Part shown: positions 1-11,287 of the stretch, piece after piece | Layout of the letters: every line of letters starts with the position of its first letter | How positions within the stretch are numbered: position 1 is the stretch's first letter | NCBI GenBank assembly: GCA_036971615.1 | Contig: JAYKKR010000005.1 | Location: 1,054,001-1,118,000, forward strand | DNA from: Amyloporia xantha | Taxonomy: Eukaryota; Basidiomycota; Agaricomycetes; Polyporales; Adustoporiaceae | Reading direction: 5' to 3' | DNA: 64,000 nucleotides | Notes under the pieces: generated by a model | What the model was told of the DNA's origin: nothing | Database searches by the model: none | What the model saw: the letters and a program-made list of their open reading frames with translations, nothing else | Translations under genes and position numbers: made by a program

Positions 1-2459
1 CTCGCACCGAAAAGAGGCGTGTGACAGGCAATAATAATGGTAGGAAACCTACTCCGCGCGGCCAGTTGTTAGCTCCGCATCCGCAGGCTGTAACTCATAT
101 CTTGCGTAAACGATCACGGTGGCTGGTGCCGGTTCTTTTAGGTGATCCTGCTCCGAGTTTCAATCGTTCATCGTCGGATAACGAGCGGTGGTGTCGTATG
201 ATGCTCATATTATTCGTGCCGTGGAGGGTACCTACAGATCTAAAGGCTGCGTCTGAAAAGTGGTCGGAAGCGTACGAACGTTTAAAGAACGTTATTGACG
301 ATTACCATAAGACTATCATGACCCATATGAACGTCCTGTCAGAGTGTCGAGATGCGCGAGATGAATTCAGTACCGCACGTCGTCGCGACTTCCGCAATGT
401 TGGCGAATTTGTACAAGATGACGAAAGGGGGGGGGTCACTGTTGAGAATGACGATGATTGCGACGCAGCAATGTTTGCGGAGCTCGAAGGCGCGGTTGAT
501 ATGCGAGCTAATGAGTTCAGTCCTGGCGCTTTGGAGAGTACTTTAGATTCGAAACTTGGGGTACGAACGAGAATGGCGTTGGATGCATGCTTTTCTACCT
601 TTACCCGTGAAGAAAGCCATTGCGATGGAGAGTCGGCCACAGTGTGTTCGGAAGATGATCCGCGTTTATACCATGAAGCTGCCGTAATGCGAGGGTTGCG
701 AAAACGCAAGCTGCTCAGTAGCAATGAAGGTGGGGATGAAGTCGTAAGTTCCGCTAAACGGCGTCGACGATCAGTTGAACCCAATATGACGGTATCGTCA
801 CTGGCGGCTGTCAGCTCAGCAGAGCGTGACCATGACGTGGTATATGCGCGTAAATTCCACTTTGCTGTGGAACAGATTGTGCAGAGTATGCACTTGCATG
901 ACAATCCCGAACAAGAACGTGCTTTCCGCATCGTAGCTAACCATCTACGTGATGATCGTAAGCAACTTTTGATGTACGTTCCTGGGGTAGGAGGCACGGG
1001 GAAGACGCATGTTGTAAAAGCTATCTTACAACTGTTTCACGCAGTTGGTAAGAGGAATGAGATCTTGGTCGGAGCGCCCACGGGTGCAGCAGCGAGGCTA
1101 ATAAACGGACATACAATTCATTCTTTACTCATGATATCAAGTCGTAAGCGGAAAGATTTTACCGAGCTCAGATCGCTGTGGAGAGGCGTACGGTATCTGA
1201 TTATCGACGAAATATCAATGACAGGGGCCGAGCTACTGAGTAAAGTCTCGGAACATCTCAAGCAAGCCAAAGGCGAAGATTGCACCCTCGCGACGAAGCC
1301 GTTTGGTGGTGTGAATATGATATTTATGGGTGACTTTGGTCAGTTAAAACCGGTGCAGGCTCACGCATTGTTTAGTTATGCATTGGTCAACAACCCGGGT
1401 TTTAGGGAAGCTCGTGACTGTGATGGTATATCTGCAATGATCGGCGCATGTTTATGGCGGCAAGTGGATACAGTTGTCGAATTAGTGAAGAACCAACGGC
1501 AAGGCGATGATCTTGTATATGCATCTATGTTAGGGCGGTTACGGTTGGGGAAATGTAGTAGAATCGAAATCGATGGTAACCGCAGTGATTTTGATTTGTT
1601 ACGTGGGAGGGAATTGCAAGTACTGAGCCGCGGTAACCCAGAGGTGCTTCAAAAGTTTCGTGGGGCGCCAGTGATAGTTGGTTCCAAGGTTCTGCGTGAT
1701 ATAATCAACGCTAGATTGCTTGCACACCATGCATCGGATCTGAAACAATCCGTACACTTATATCACGCTGTGGATACACATAAAGGGAGTCGCTTTACCG
1801 AGGACGTGCAGTCGTGTGTCTGGGGCTTACCGTCATCTGTCACCGATGATGCGTTGGGTCGGATTCCTTTGTTTGCGGGAATGAAAGTGATGGTGCAAGA
1901 TAATCTCGCATTCGATCGTGGTATCGTGAACGGTGCAGAAGGTATCGTTCGTGATATTCGTTATTACTGCGACCAGAAGGGACGAAGATTTCCATTAGTA
2001 GTCTACATTCAAGTCAGCGGAGCGGGACGTATTACAGATGAACTTGAAGATGATATCATACCCATATTTCCCCGGAAGACTACGTTCCGATGTAAATTAC
2101 GAGTCGGCGGACGTGAACAGTATCGATCAGTAACTCGCCTTCAGCTACCCTTGCTACCGGCATATGCGTATACTGACTATAAGAGTCAAGGAAAATCATT
2201 GGATGTCGCCATTGTTGACATCGAAAGCGCCAGGAGTTTACAAGGTGTGTATGTAATGCTTAGTCGAGTGCGTTCTCTTCAGGGCCTCGCAATATTGAGA
2301 CCGTTCTCGGCATCCAAAATATATGGGCAGATATCGGGAGAATTAAGAGACGAATTAAAGAGGTTACAAGTCCTCGACGAGGAGACTAGACTCGCGTACG
2401 ATCTCGAATGCGCTCTTAGTATGCACGGTGATGACGGTACTTTCGAAACGCAGGAGTAA
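1..2459 (+). CDS. Helitron Rep/helicase, C-terminal helicase part (partial, copy 1)
   Basis: Pif1/RecD-like superfamily 1B helicase domain of a Helitron transposase; the reading frame enters from the left edge. In the frame counted from base 21 (812 codons) the motifs are: Walker A GVGGTGKTH at about residues 323-331, Walker B LIIDEIS at about 393, motif III GDFGQLKPV at about 436, YTDYKSQGKS at about 716, and the arginine-finger region YVMLSRVRS at about 743. The acidic linker before the helicase carries basic KRRRRS and KRKRK clusters that could act in nuclear localisation. This copy is uninterrupted to its TAA at 2457-2459. The second copy has a 1-nt deletion near 54230. The Rep/HUH half lies outside the window on this side; it is seen at 48520-52130. 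Confidence 0.95.
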   Translation, partial: RTEKRRVTGNNNGRKPTPRGQLLAPHPQAVTHILRKRSRWLVPVLLGDPAPSFNRSSSDNERWCRMMLILFVPWRVPTDLKAASEKWSEAYERLKNVIDDYHKTIMTHMNVLSECRDARDEFSTARRRDFRNVGEFVQDDERGGVTVENDDDCDAAMFAELEGAVDMRANEFSPGALESTLDSKLGVRTRMALDACFSTFTREESHCDGESATVCSEDDPRLYHEAAVMRGLRKRKLLSSNEGGDEVVSSAKRRRRSVEPNMTVSSLAAVSSAERDHDVVYARKFHFAVEQIVQSMHLHDNPEQERAFRIVANHLRDDRKQLLMYVPGVGGTGKTHVVKAILQLFHAVGKRNEILVGAPTGAAARLINGHTIHSLLMISSRKRKDFTELRSLWRGVRYLIIDEISMTGAELLSKVSEHLKQAKGEDCTLATKPFGGVNMIFMGDFGQLKPVQAHALFSYALVNNPGFREARDCDGISAMIGACLWRQVDTVVELVKNQRQGDDLVYASMLGRLRLGKCSRIEIDGNRSDFDLLRGRELQVLSRGNPEVLQKFRGAPVIVGSKVLRDIINARLLAHHASDLKQSVHLYHAVDTHKGSRFTEDVQSCVWGLPSSVTDDALGRIPLFAGMKVMVQDNLAFDRGIVNGAEGIVRDIRYYCDQKGRRFPLVVYIQVSGAGRITDELEDDIIPIFPRKTTFRCKLRVGGREQYRSVTRLQLPLLPAYAYTDYKSQGKSLDVAIVDIESARSLQGVYVMLSRVRSLQGLAILRPFSASKIYGQISGELRDELKRLQVLDEETRLAYDLECALSMHGDDGTFETQE

Positions 2460-4533
2460 AGATAAAAAGGGTACGACGTGCTGTTCTAGGGACGGAGGAA
2501 TGGTTGGAAGGAGTGGAGACCAGTGTTGAATGTCGGTGTTACGGGAAGTAAAAGATAGCGGTGTGTTTTCGCTCGCTGGGAGGGGGTCGGGGTGGGGGTA
2601 CAAACCGGGTGGTCCGTAAAGGGAAAAAGAAACGGGCGCTAGGGCAAATGACAGTCACGTGGTGTCGCGTTGTGGGGCGCACAGAAGCTGTCTGCGTTGC
2701 ACTCGACGAGTCCAACAGTAGTCTTGGTGCGTGACAATCGTCGTATGGTCCGGGGTGTGGCTGCTTGTTTATTGGGTTTATGGTTCGACCGTGATGGTCG
2801 TAGGTCGGACATCACTTTGGTTGTCTTCGCGGCCGTTGTAGCATCGTGTGTCACAGCTGTGCTTGCTAATTACTTGGTCGGCAAACGGTCCTTATACTTG
2901 CCTCTGCTGTTGATTGTTGTCAAGATATCCGTGAGGTGCGTTTGCTTTGTTTTACAACTGCTGATTGTCCGTAATATGTATATTCTAACTTGGGGTTTCC
3001 TTCTTGTAGCATCTGTGGTGATGCGTATGGAAATGGCGATCTATTACTGTCCGCGGAGGATTTAGGAGTCGTTTCGTGCTCTATGTGACGTCAAAGCGAT
3101 GATTCACAGTTATACCGTGATTTGCGATGAGCTCGCGGTGGACGAGGGTGACATTGAATGTATGTACAGCCTGCCTTGTTTCTAATGGTATTGGTTTATC
3201 TATCTGACGTGCGTTATCTGACGATATAATTTTCTTTCACGCAGAACTCGGACGTTGCGTCGGCGGAGATCATACATACGGCTTTTACGCTTTTTGTGTA
3301 CAGTATCGTTGGTTACAGGAGTGACGATGATGGGGTCGACATACTAGTCAAAGGAAAGGAATCTGATGTGCGATGTCTCTTGTCTGCAGGTGATTGAAGT
3401 GTGAGGGTTACCTTGTGGTGATAAGGCAAAAGGCGAGCAATTTAAGTGGGAGCAAGTCGCGGGGTTTCTAGAGATGTAGAGATGAATGCAGAGCCGTCGT
3501 GTGTATATTCTGATATGGGGCGTAGGCGGTCAGTCAAGTGTTCCGCGGGACGGTGCGTGTATGGCCATTTACACCTCTGTCCCTTTCGTGGCAACTATGA
3601 GGTAGTCGATACCTTGTCTCACGTCGTGGTCAGATGACAGGGTGACGTCTTTAGGTATCTTTTGTGTATCAGCAAGCTATCGTTTGAGCGGAGGTCGTTG
3701 GATGATGAGGAACTGCGTGTCCTTCCTGTAGTTTCGTATGTTTCTGCTCCGTGTGTTCGTGTCGCGTCCCTACCGTTTCTGTTTGCTGTATTCTAAATAG
3801 TCTGGATGTTTGCTCGCCGGTTCCCGTTTGTTGACTGTCTGTGTGAATAAGGGGCGTGGGGAGTATGTATTATTGCCGTTCTCAATTCTCAATAGGTCTG
3901 CATTGTAAAATTAATGCCAGAAGTATGACTGCGTCTTAGTTGCAATAACAGAGGGACGGGTTTGTCATGCGGTTGACATGCTATTTGAGTGTCTAGCTGA
4001 GTGCGATGTCCTCGTAATGTACTAGGGTGTGGCAGAAACGGGTTTCAACTTTCATTTCATATACTCTGATCTGCTACCATGCCGCACTCGCTGATCTTAC
4101 GAAAGCGTCGTGGATAGCTGCATGTTGTTCTACTTTCGTAGGCACATGGGAGGTTGCGATGCTTCAGATCTTCCGCTTACCCTTTCCTATAGCTCTCCGG
4201 CCTCGACGGATATTACCGTTCTCATCAACGTCATCCCCATCCATCGGTATATGAGGCGGTATCGCGTTTTCATCGACTTCGATTGGTCGTTTACGCTTCG
4301 CGTGATCGACGGATTTGTCGTCAACAGGAAGCAAAGGAGCGGTTGTGCCGGAAGGTCCACTCGCTGGCAACCTCGCATAAGAACGTAGTTAGACGTATTG
4401 ATCACGGCATTGCTTACTGGCATTGTCGTTCATGATTACGTCGTCCCTAAAGTTCGGCGGGTAGGCGGCCAGACCAGCGTATCATCACTATTATCACTTT
4501 GTTGGTCTTCTACGTACTCTTGAGTTGTACTAC
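2460..4533 (+). other. Helitron downstream region; no certain gene (copy 1)
   Basis: No complete gene is recognisable. An ORF at 2670-3065 has two hydrophobic stretches, but its end differs between copies because of one extra C in a run. Possible exons follow. Around 3084-3160 a frame reads KAMIHSYTVICDELAVDEGD. After a pyrimidine-rich acceptor at about 3244, a 150-nt open frame begins NSDVASAEIIHTAF and ends at a GTGATT near 3390. These could be exons of one unrecognised spliced gene, but the phases do not join cleanly. I looked for a Helitron 3' end (a short hairpin followed by CTRR) after 2459 and did not find a convincing one. Confidence 0.35.
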
Positions 4534-5909
4534 CTAGCATTTTTTTACTTGATTGGTCTCTGTCGATGTCGTCGTCGGAGAGAAATAATGTGGTATCGTC
4601 ATCTCCTGCGGAATTGAGGGATACGACGTGCGTTTGTTGAAATGTGTCAATAGTGTGATGTTTTCGATAGTGGCGGGTAACTCACTGAGATTAATTTCTT
4701 CTCCATCACTAAACGGTCGTCGCACAGATTCATCGACGCTTGGAGTTGGGGCTTGGTCTCCAGCAGATCAGCCGGAATGCATCCTACACGAATGAATTCC
4801 TCGGCGTGAATTGTGGAGTCCAAGCTGCTTGTCCTACTGAGAGTGTGATGGTGAATGAAAACCATACTATATCTCCGCGGTTGAATTGGGCCGGCTTGCA
4901 TTTAGATATGTCCTGTACTCTGCCATCGGAATATTCCCAGAATGTGGGCCGATCAGGATTGGGGAAAAACTCGGCGCCGAGTCAATTCCGGTCTTGATCC
5001 ATGGATGAATGTCATATTTGACGCGTTTTTCATCCTTTGCATTAAACGGATATCGTTTGATAAACACCGGTGCTTGCAATATATAACGATTGTTTGTTGT
5101 AGAGTCTGTGCTTTGCTGCCAGGGCCGTCGCTTTTTATCGCCGACGTTGAATTCGGGAACAGACGCCGCGTAGAGTTCGACGATCTGATCGGTATGTCAG
5201 CTTGTTGTACGACATACGTGATTACCGCATTATCGGCGATGATGAAGCAGTGACTACTTACTGATTGTAGATCATATATTGCTTTATGTTTACTGGTATC
5301 GATGGCGTACGAGAACGTACATCTGTAACCAACATCTCGTTGACTTCAAGTTGAGAGGGTTAGAATGTATGTAGGTTACAAATTCATCCAACCGACTTAC
5401 ATACGCCCTTCCGGTAGGTTTTCGGGTGGCATGGCTCCAGGGGGTACATAGTTACCGGTCATAACAGGGGAGTTCCATGCCCATATTCCGGTAAGATGAA
5501 ATACCGCCATGGACTTCTCGCCGATGGGGTGAATCTGTATAGAACAGTGTGTAAGCAACAACATAGCAAGCTTGCGTGAAATGCTCACCGTCCAAGTGGA
5601 AGGATGATTGGACCTCAGTTCGATAATGGGTGCTTTCGTGTGAGTAGAAGCGAATGCGCGGAACGGGTCGAGGTCGCCAACTCGGAACGACTTGCGATCC
5701 CAGATAGCGATCTGTTCAGCTACTTCTTCCATGTTGGAGGTGTCTGCTTGACGGTAGAAGTTGCCTGTGGTGCAGTTCTTATGTAGCGTCGTGAAGCGTC
5801 TGTCGGTATGGCAAGATAGGTTGCAAGAGTTGGTGAATTTTCGAGATGACATTTCCGTCCGCGTCATCAGTCTTGAACACTCTGTCGTACGCTTGTTCGG
5901 ATTAGTCAT
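4534..5909 (-). CDS. conserved basidiomycete protein of unknown function (copy 1, frameshifted)
   Basis: Multi-exon minus-strand gene best read in copy 2 (56661-58041). In transcription order, one exon contains IWDRKSFRVGDLDPF, a second contains YRNMGMELPVMTGNYVPP, and a third long exon contains VELYAASVPEFNVGDKKRR, FIKRYPFNAKDEKRV, WEYSDGRVQDISKCKP and RGDIVWFSFTITL. The layout resembles uncharacterised proteins common in Agaricomycete genomes. I know no function and give none. In this copy the third exon is broken by several one-base differences in runs (near 4742, 4798 and 4970) and the second by an extra G near 5466. In copy 2 all of these are open, so the breaks here may be consensus errors rather than decay. 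Confidence 0.55.
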
Positions 5910-8716
5910 TGAGCGCGCTTCATGTTATTGCCAATATATCGAGGGTGTCGGCTCCTGTTACTGTATATAGCGCACTTCATCGCATTGACGTTATGGGACA
6001 GTTGGATTGTGTATGTGCTTACGCTTCAGTCATCACATTTGCCTTGTATGATGACGTATGACTGGCGCGTACATTGGTAGAGCCTGTCGTTCAGCTACCG
6101 GTATTGATTCCTGTGATCGACGGGGGCGCAGTAATGAGGAGACGCCATGTTCAATTCCGCTGTATTAAGTCACTGGCCGTATGATATGTTGCATGGCGTA
6201 TACGCGGACGCAGTTGTACATGCTTCCGTTATGTTGAACTGTAAATTGTTTCGCAACTACGACGTGCACGTAGAGTGCGCGTCTAGCCATGACGCGAAGA
6301 CTTGCAACGCTGAGTTTGTTGATCGTTTATGAGCAAAGATGATGTTAAGCATTGCTGTCCCAAGGTCGACAGCTGGCTCGTGCATGTGCGTGTATCTGAA
6401 GGGTGGTATGTATTAGCCGCCGGATTTATTCTGGAAAAGGGTTGGTAGACCTGGTCTGGGATTGTGCGGGGGTTTCTGATGCTTGCTTGATGAATTGTTC
6501 CACTATACTAGTCCATGATGAAACTATTGATTGTATCTTGTCGTCGAGGGGTGATTGTTATTGCTTTGGGGAGATCGGGGCCTTTCAGGCATTTTAGCCC
6601 ATGGAGGGGCTTCAATCGAGGTTGGTGGGCACGTGTACACTCCTTATCCAACACTCTTCTTTTTCTTGTACTACATCGTGGAAAGCTCGACGTATGAGAC
6701 TGGACGGAATGCTTGTCTCTCTCGCCACGTCCTTGGCCACTTGTTCTTGGCGACTAAAGCCCGCCCGCTCATCGCCCCTGCGCAAACCGTTGCGTCGTAT
6801 GCCTCGTTGCTGTTGGTATGCTAGCGCATTCGTTCAACTTAAGGATAATGTTTATCTCTGTCTTCCTGATCAGGGATGTCGAGAAGAAGGGCAATAAAGT
6901 GTGCGGGAGATCGTGGCAATGGCATGACGCGGTAATGCATGTAGGTCTCCAAGCTTGTCGAATTCACTGTCGGACGTACAACGTTACTCTGCTCAGTTGT
7001 GTCCGGGTTATCTGAGTTTTGCGAGCTCACATCTGAGTGTAACATTGAGACATATGCGGTGAGCGGTTGATTATCTCACAGGCATGCCGGAGCACTGTCG
7101 TGTTGCTGCGATGATTCGCCCAAGAAATGTCATTGATTAACGCTCTTTTTGTAGGAGTTTGAACGCTGCCGCTGAGCGTCGCCGTGGACGGCTTCAGTCT
7201 CTACCTCTACGCTGATTGTTATTATTATCGACGAGACCGACGACCCACACGAACTCGACAAATTTTCTGACGATGTTCGCTCTGTGGATTATTCCTCCAT
7301 GCCAACGACATCCTTCCCTTTGGGATATTATGGTCCACACTCTGTTTGTATAGAATGCGGTCTGTAGTATAGCTATCGTCAATGGTGCGAGGTGCATGGA
7401 CTGGAATGTGTTGTGTCGTCCGCGCAGTATATTAGCCGGCCATATATTGGTCACTGTGGTAAGCCTTTCTATTCTTGAGCGTCTCAAAGGCTAGTGATGA
7501 TGGATCTGTTGTCAGCTGATCGGCACATTTTCTCGGACGGTTCACTCCGCGTTGGTGTAGATGGAGACTGTCGGGGTTTCTACTGCGAATCCGTATTTGC
7601 GTGCGTGCTTTGTGTGCCTGCTCGTACACGTAACTGATGACTTTTCGTAGTTTTCTTGATGTGAACATCTCGCTGTACGAAACCGTACTGTACATGGTAC
7701 CTACGTTTGTCGAAATGGCCACTGGTACAACTCCGCTGCTAATACTTACTGTTTGCTTATCGCTGATTAACTTTATAGCGCGGTTGACGCGAGCGTTCAG
7801 CGTCACCTATCACCTGCAGCACCGCGAGCGTTAGAGCTCCGTTTTGTATAAAAATAATACTTCCCACACACTGCTGCCTGTTTCGGTTGGTGAGCACTTC
7901 GGTTTTGTGCAGACGACGTGCAGAGCGGTCTCTATAAATGTAATCGAATTGTCCAGAAGCTATGTGGAGGGTAAATTGCGGGCGTCGACCATCGTTGCTG
8001 ATACTAACACGGGTCGTGTGTCAGTTGTTTCCGACGTTAATGGTAGAGGATTGTTGTACTATTTGCCGCACGAAGTTAAATATCGCATTATTACGCGACG
8101 GCTGTCGTCCGTATGTGTCGCTCAGCTGACGGGAGATTTCAACTTAAACACTACAGCATGTTATGACTTGCCCTGCTGCTCCACTGCAGAAAGAAAGAGA
8201 GGGCTTCGACAGCTATGTGATTTTAGTGTTAGTGGGTTCTTTCGCTGAGATGCCGTGGTCGTATCACGTGCTTGTCTGTATTGGGTTATGCTGATATACA
8301 GCTCATGAAATATGATGCGCTTGGATGATTTACCTCCGGCTTTAGCAACAGTATCATTGTTTTCAGAACATTTCTACCTCGTTCTGATTGTTAGTCTGAA
8401 ATTTTGCTGGTAAGTTGCATGGGATATCATACTAATTGTATTATATCTGTGTATCTTGCTTGACATATCTGGGATTGGCCGTTTTTAGGACACCTAATGA
8501 TTGTGCCCACATACAGAAACATCTGCTACAAGATCGTTGTCAATTCCAGTCTTTCCTTGGCTATGTGATGGCATGTTTGTATGACAAGTTGTCATCACGT
8601 TCATGACTGCGGATTATTTCCAAATTGGTGATCTCGCATGGTGCAGCTTAAGCGAGGACTTCACATGTTTAGCATCAGACATGATACGTCTTCACTTTTA
8701 CTTCCGACCCATCATC
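5910..8716 (+). other. stretch without a recognisable gene (copy 1)
   Basis: Several ORFs of 60-137 codons occur on both strands. One at 7844-8248 (134 codons, +) starts near a TATAAA-like string and is identical in copy 2, so it is the likeliest to be real. I recognise no domain in it. The plus ORFs between 6147 and 7015 change frame between copies through single-base differences and overlap each other. No RNA gene or repeat was seen. Confidence 0.3.
7844..8248 (+). CDS. hypothetical protein, 134 codons (copy 1)
   Basis: Open frame unchanged in the second copy (59972-60376). It contains SYVEGKLRASTIVADTNTG and YYLPHEVKYRIITRRLSSV. I see no motif, signal peptide or membrane segment that points to a function. 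It lies about 470 bp upstream of the WOPR gene on the same strand and could be an independent small gene, an upstream exon, or a chance ORF. Confidence 0.3.
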   Translation: MYKNNTSHTLLPVSVGEHFGFVQTTCRAVSINVIELSRSYVEGKLRASTIVADTNTGRVSVVSDVNGRGLLYYLPHEVKYRIITRRLSSVCVAQLTGDFNLNTTACYDLPCCSTAERKRGLRQLCDFSVSGFFR

Positions 8717-9600
8717 ATGTCGCTCACTGGATGGATAAACACTCCTTATGATGCCCTGCTTGCTATCGAGGCCCATCGTGCTGGCCTAACAGAACCTATC
8801 ACACATTGTTGTCTAATGGATAGCGAGCACTTGCACGCTATTGCATTAAGCGGTGTGATTTTTGTCTATTTTGATGGTGAATATGGGAACAAGCTTTGGA
8901 TGGATGGGGTCAAGTGGAGTGATCGACGGTTTGTGAATGGTTTTATGGCAGGTTTTCTCTGTGTGGTCATAATTATCGGTGTCAGAGCTGACAGAGATCT
9001 GTTAGATGCGTCGGGAATTAAGTCCCAAAGTTCCTCTTACCGACAATCCACTGTCAGACCAGTTCATCTTTGGACTTATCACCTCTTTTGCACCTCGACC
9101 TGGAGCGTATCCGGAGACCCAATTGGAAGTGTCCATCTGTGGCCCATGGACGGAACATAACTGTCTTGCTGAGGATGGATTAATCCAGAAGGCAAGTGTT
9201 CTCCCCAACTACTGATATCTCATCATGAAATATGGATTAAATGGCAAAAAAGCAGGTCATGTCTATTACCGTGGACGATCGTCTATATCGTGTCGTGTCA
9301 TATTATCGTGCACGTGATGTACGGTCTGGAGCACTGAAGTCTATATCCGACATTGAGTCTCTCCGCTTCATACCAATCAGCAACAGTGTTTACGCTGGTG
9401 CTTGCACAGCACATGTGCGTTTACCTCCCATGAGCAAAGGAAACATTGATGCTACTTCTGGTTTCTGGCGGTGAGTACAATTTGTTGATTGGAGTATAAA
9501 TCAGTTTGACTCATAACATGTCCATATATTTTTATATCATTTTAGTCGCTCTGACGAGTTGCAGAAACTTTATGAAGCTCGTTACAGTATTGTTGCCTAA
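8717..9600 (+). CDS. Gti1/Pac2 (WOPR-domain) family protein (copy 1)
   Basis: WOPR proteins (Gti1, Pac2, Wor1, Ryp1) are fungal DNA-binding regulators of nutrition, morphology and mating. Both halves of the domain are visible. WOPRa lies in the first exon, from ATG 8717: MSLTGWINTPYDALLAIEA, then GVIFVYFDGEYG and LWMDGVKWSDRRFVNGF, matching the family's G-(Y/W)-I-x-T-x-x-D-A-L-L, F-x-x-x-E-x-G and W-T-D-G-x-x-W-S-x-S-R pattern. WOPRb lies at about 9180-9400: DGLIQKAS joined to VMSITVDDRLYRVVSYY. A clean intron, GTGAGT at 9471 to TTTTAG at 9545, leads to a short last exon ending at TAA 9598-9600. The join near 8951-9005 is unclear: RREL resumes at 9006, but the best donor there gives the wrong phase. 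The protein is short for the family, ending soon after WOPRb. Confidence 0.8.
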
Positions 9601-11287
9601 AAAAGTATCAAGAAAGATTAGCAGAGCTTCTGCTGTTTGGATCAAATATTTCACCAGTCACTTCTTTACGTAGTTTGTTGGTAGTATGGATGGTTACAGA
9701 TAAAAAGAAAATGATACCATTCTTTTGCGCAGCTGCTGTCATGTTATCGAGAAACAGTGTTTTGGTCATTGTTTCCGATATGCCTGTTTATAGAATTTAA
9801 ATAGGTCCGGTATACTGGTAGAGTTTGTGCAATCTGTCAAGCACGCCTTGTTCGTAAACTTATGGATAACTTGTCCATGCTTCTATTGTTGACTCAGTGC
9901 GATATGGCGTGAACGTTTGTTCGTACGATTAGTAGGATGCAATTAGTATTGACTACAGAGTGTAGTCACACTGCACAGAACTTACTGTTTCATAGGGAGT
10001 GCTTCATTCACTCAACTGCTGATGATGTATTTATTGCTTTGTATTTTAATATGTTCTCTCTCTTGCCGCCGTCCACACTACCACTGGACCTCATAGAAAG
10101 GTTTAATAACACCCATGGCCATCATCTAGCCGCTTACGAGTTTTGTTATATTCGACTCAAGAACCCACATGCATCTTAAGTCGGCGAGATGGCATCTCCA
10201 TAAGCACGACTGCCAAAGGAAAATATGTGCTGAGATATGTATCAGCAATGACCCGTCACGGTGCGATTGCTGTAGTACTTAAGCCAATCAATCTCCTCTA
10301 AAACGATATGGCGTATTATGGCATATAGGATCCTTACTAATATACCTCAATCAACCATATCAGGCATCCAACGTCGACACATAAGCGATCTCGTCAATAG
10401 TCAGCAATGCCGAGACACTGGTAATAGCCGCAAATGCAGGAAGAGACTTATGGGAGGAGGCGAAGAACTGTGCTTACTGCCTCATCACATGTGCTCCTCA
10501 GTGGCTGCAATCCGCCGAATGCAACGAGATGATACAAAATACACTATTGCGCTCCCGCTGGGGTGTTTTCTTGTGGATGAGGTGCGCCTGGGAGACATTT
10601 GAGGGGCGGTAGTCTCGATAGAAGTCTTGTAGCCGAACGTCCATGGTAGCGTCTTGGTGAGCTCGCCATTTGATCTCTCTAGGAGGCGGTGTATATTGAG
10701 GCATTGCAGACAGAGGAAATACGCGCAGGAATTGTCTGGGCAGTGCGACAGAAGACGCGTTGAACGCTACTGTACATCCCACTGAAGCTTGATCGCAGCC
10801 TCTGATCGACGCCGAACTCCGATTAAATTTTAACTAACATCTCCACTTCGAATAGGAACTCCGCCTTAACTTACCAACCTATCGTTGACATCCTCGCGTC
10901 AGAAAGACTCTACCGGTTAAGTTCCGTGTAACGGCCGTGTTCATCTTTGTTCTCATGCTGTCGTCTTCGTCTACCCCATTACAATGTGACGGAAATTCTC
11001 TTACTCTCTTTATATTGGCGCTTGGTTTTCCGCGCTCTAGCTATCTCATATCGCTTATTTCGTGTTACTCGGTCAGGCTGGCGACGAATTCGGTTGTCCG
11101 GCTAGTACGGTGCGGCCCCCCCTCCCTCCGCCTTTCCCCTCCTCCTCCCGTTTCGTTACAATGTCCTCAGACCGCGTCTTGCTGACGAGATAGGAATTAC
11201 GATGAAATGCGACACCTGCGTTTTGTCTCCGTAACACGATGTTTATCCCTGCGGCGATGAAATTGTGTTGATTACGCGAGTACTGCG
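9601..11287 (+). other. stretch without a recognisable gene (copy 1)
   Basis: ORFs of 80-94 codons occur at 9937-10179 (+), 10318-10602 (+) and 10498-10782 (-). All are identical in copy 2, and none has a recognisable motif. A C-rich plus-strand tract at about 11114-11150 is the only compositional feature. I see no RNA gene. Confidence 0.3.

Noticed and set aside
302..997. 231-codon minus-strand ORF (and identical 52431-53126)
   Set aside because: Antisense to the Helitron helicase in a Ser/Arg-rich shadow frame; the plus strand carries the conserved motifs.
2460..2700. Helitron 3' terminus at a CTAG just after the helicase stop
   Set aside because: No stable hairpin precedes it at the expected distance.
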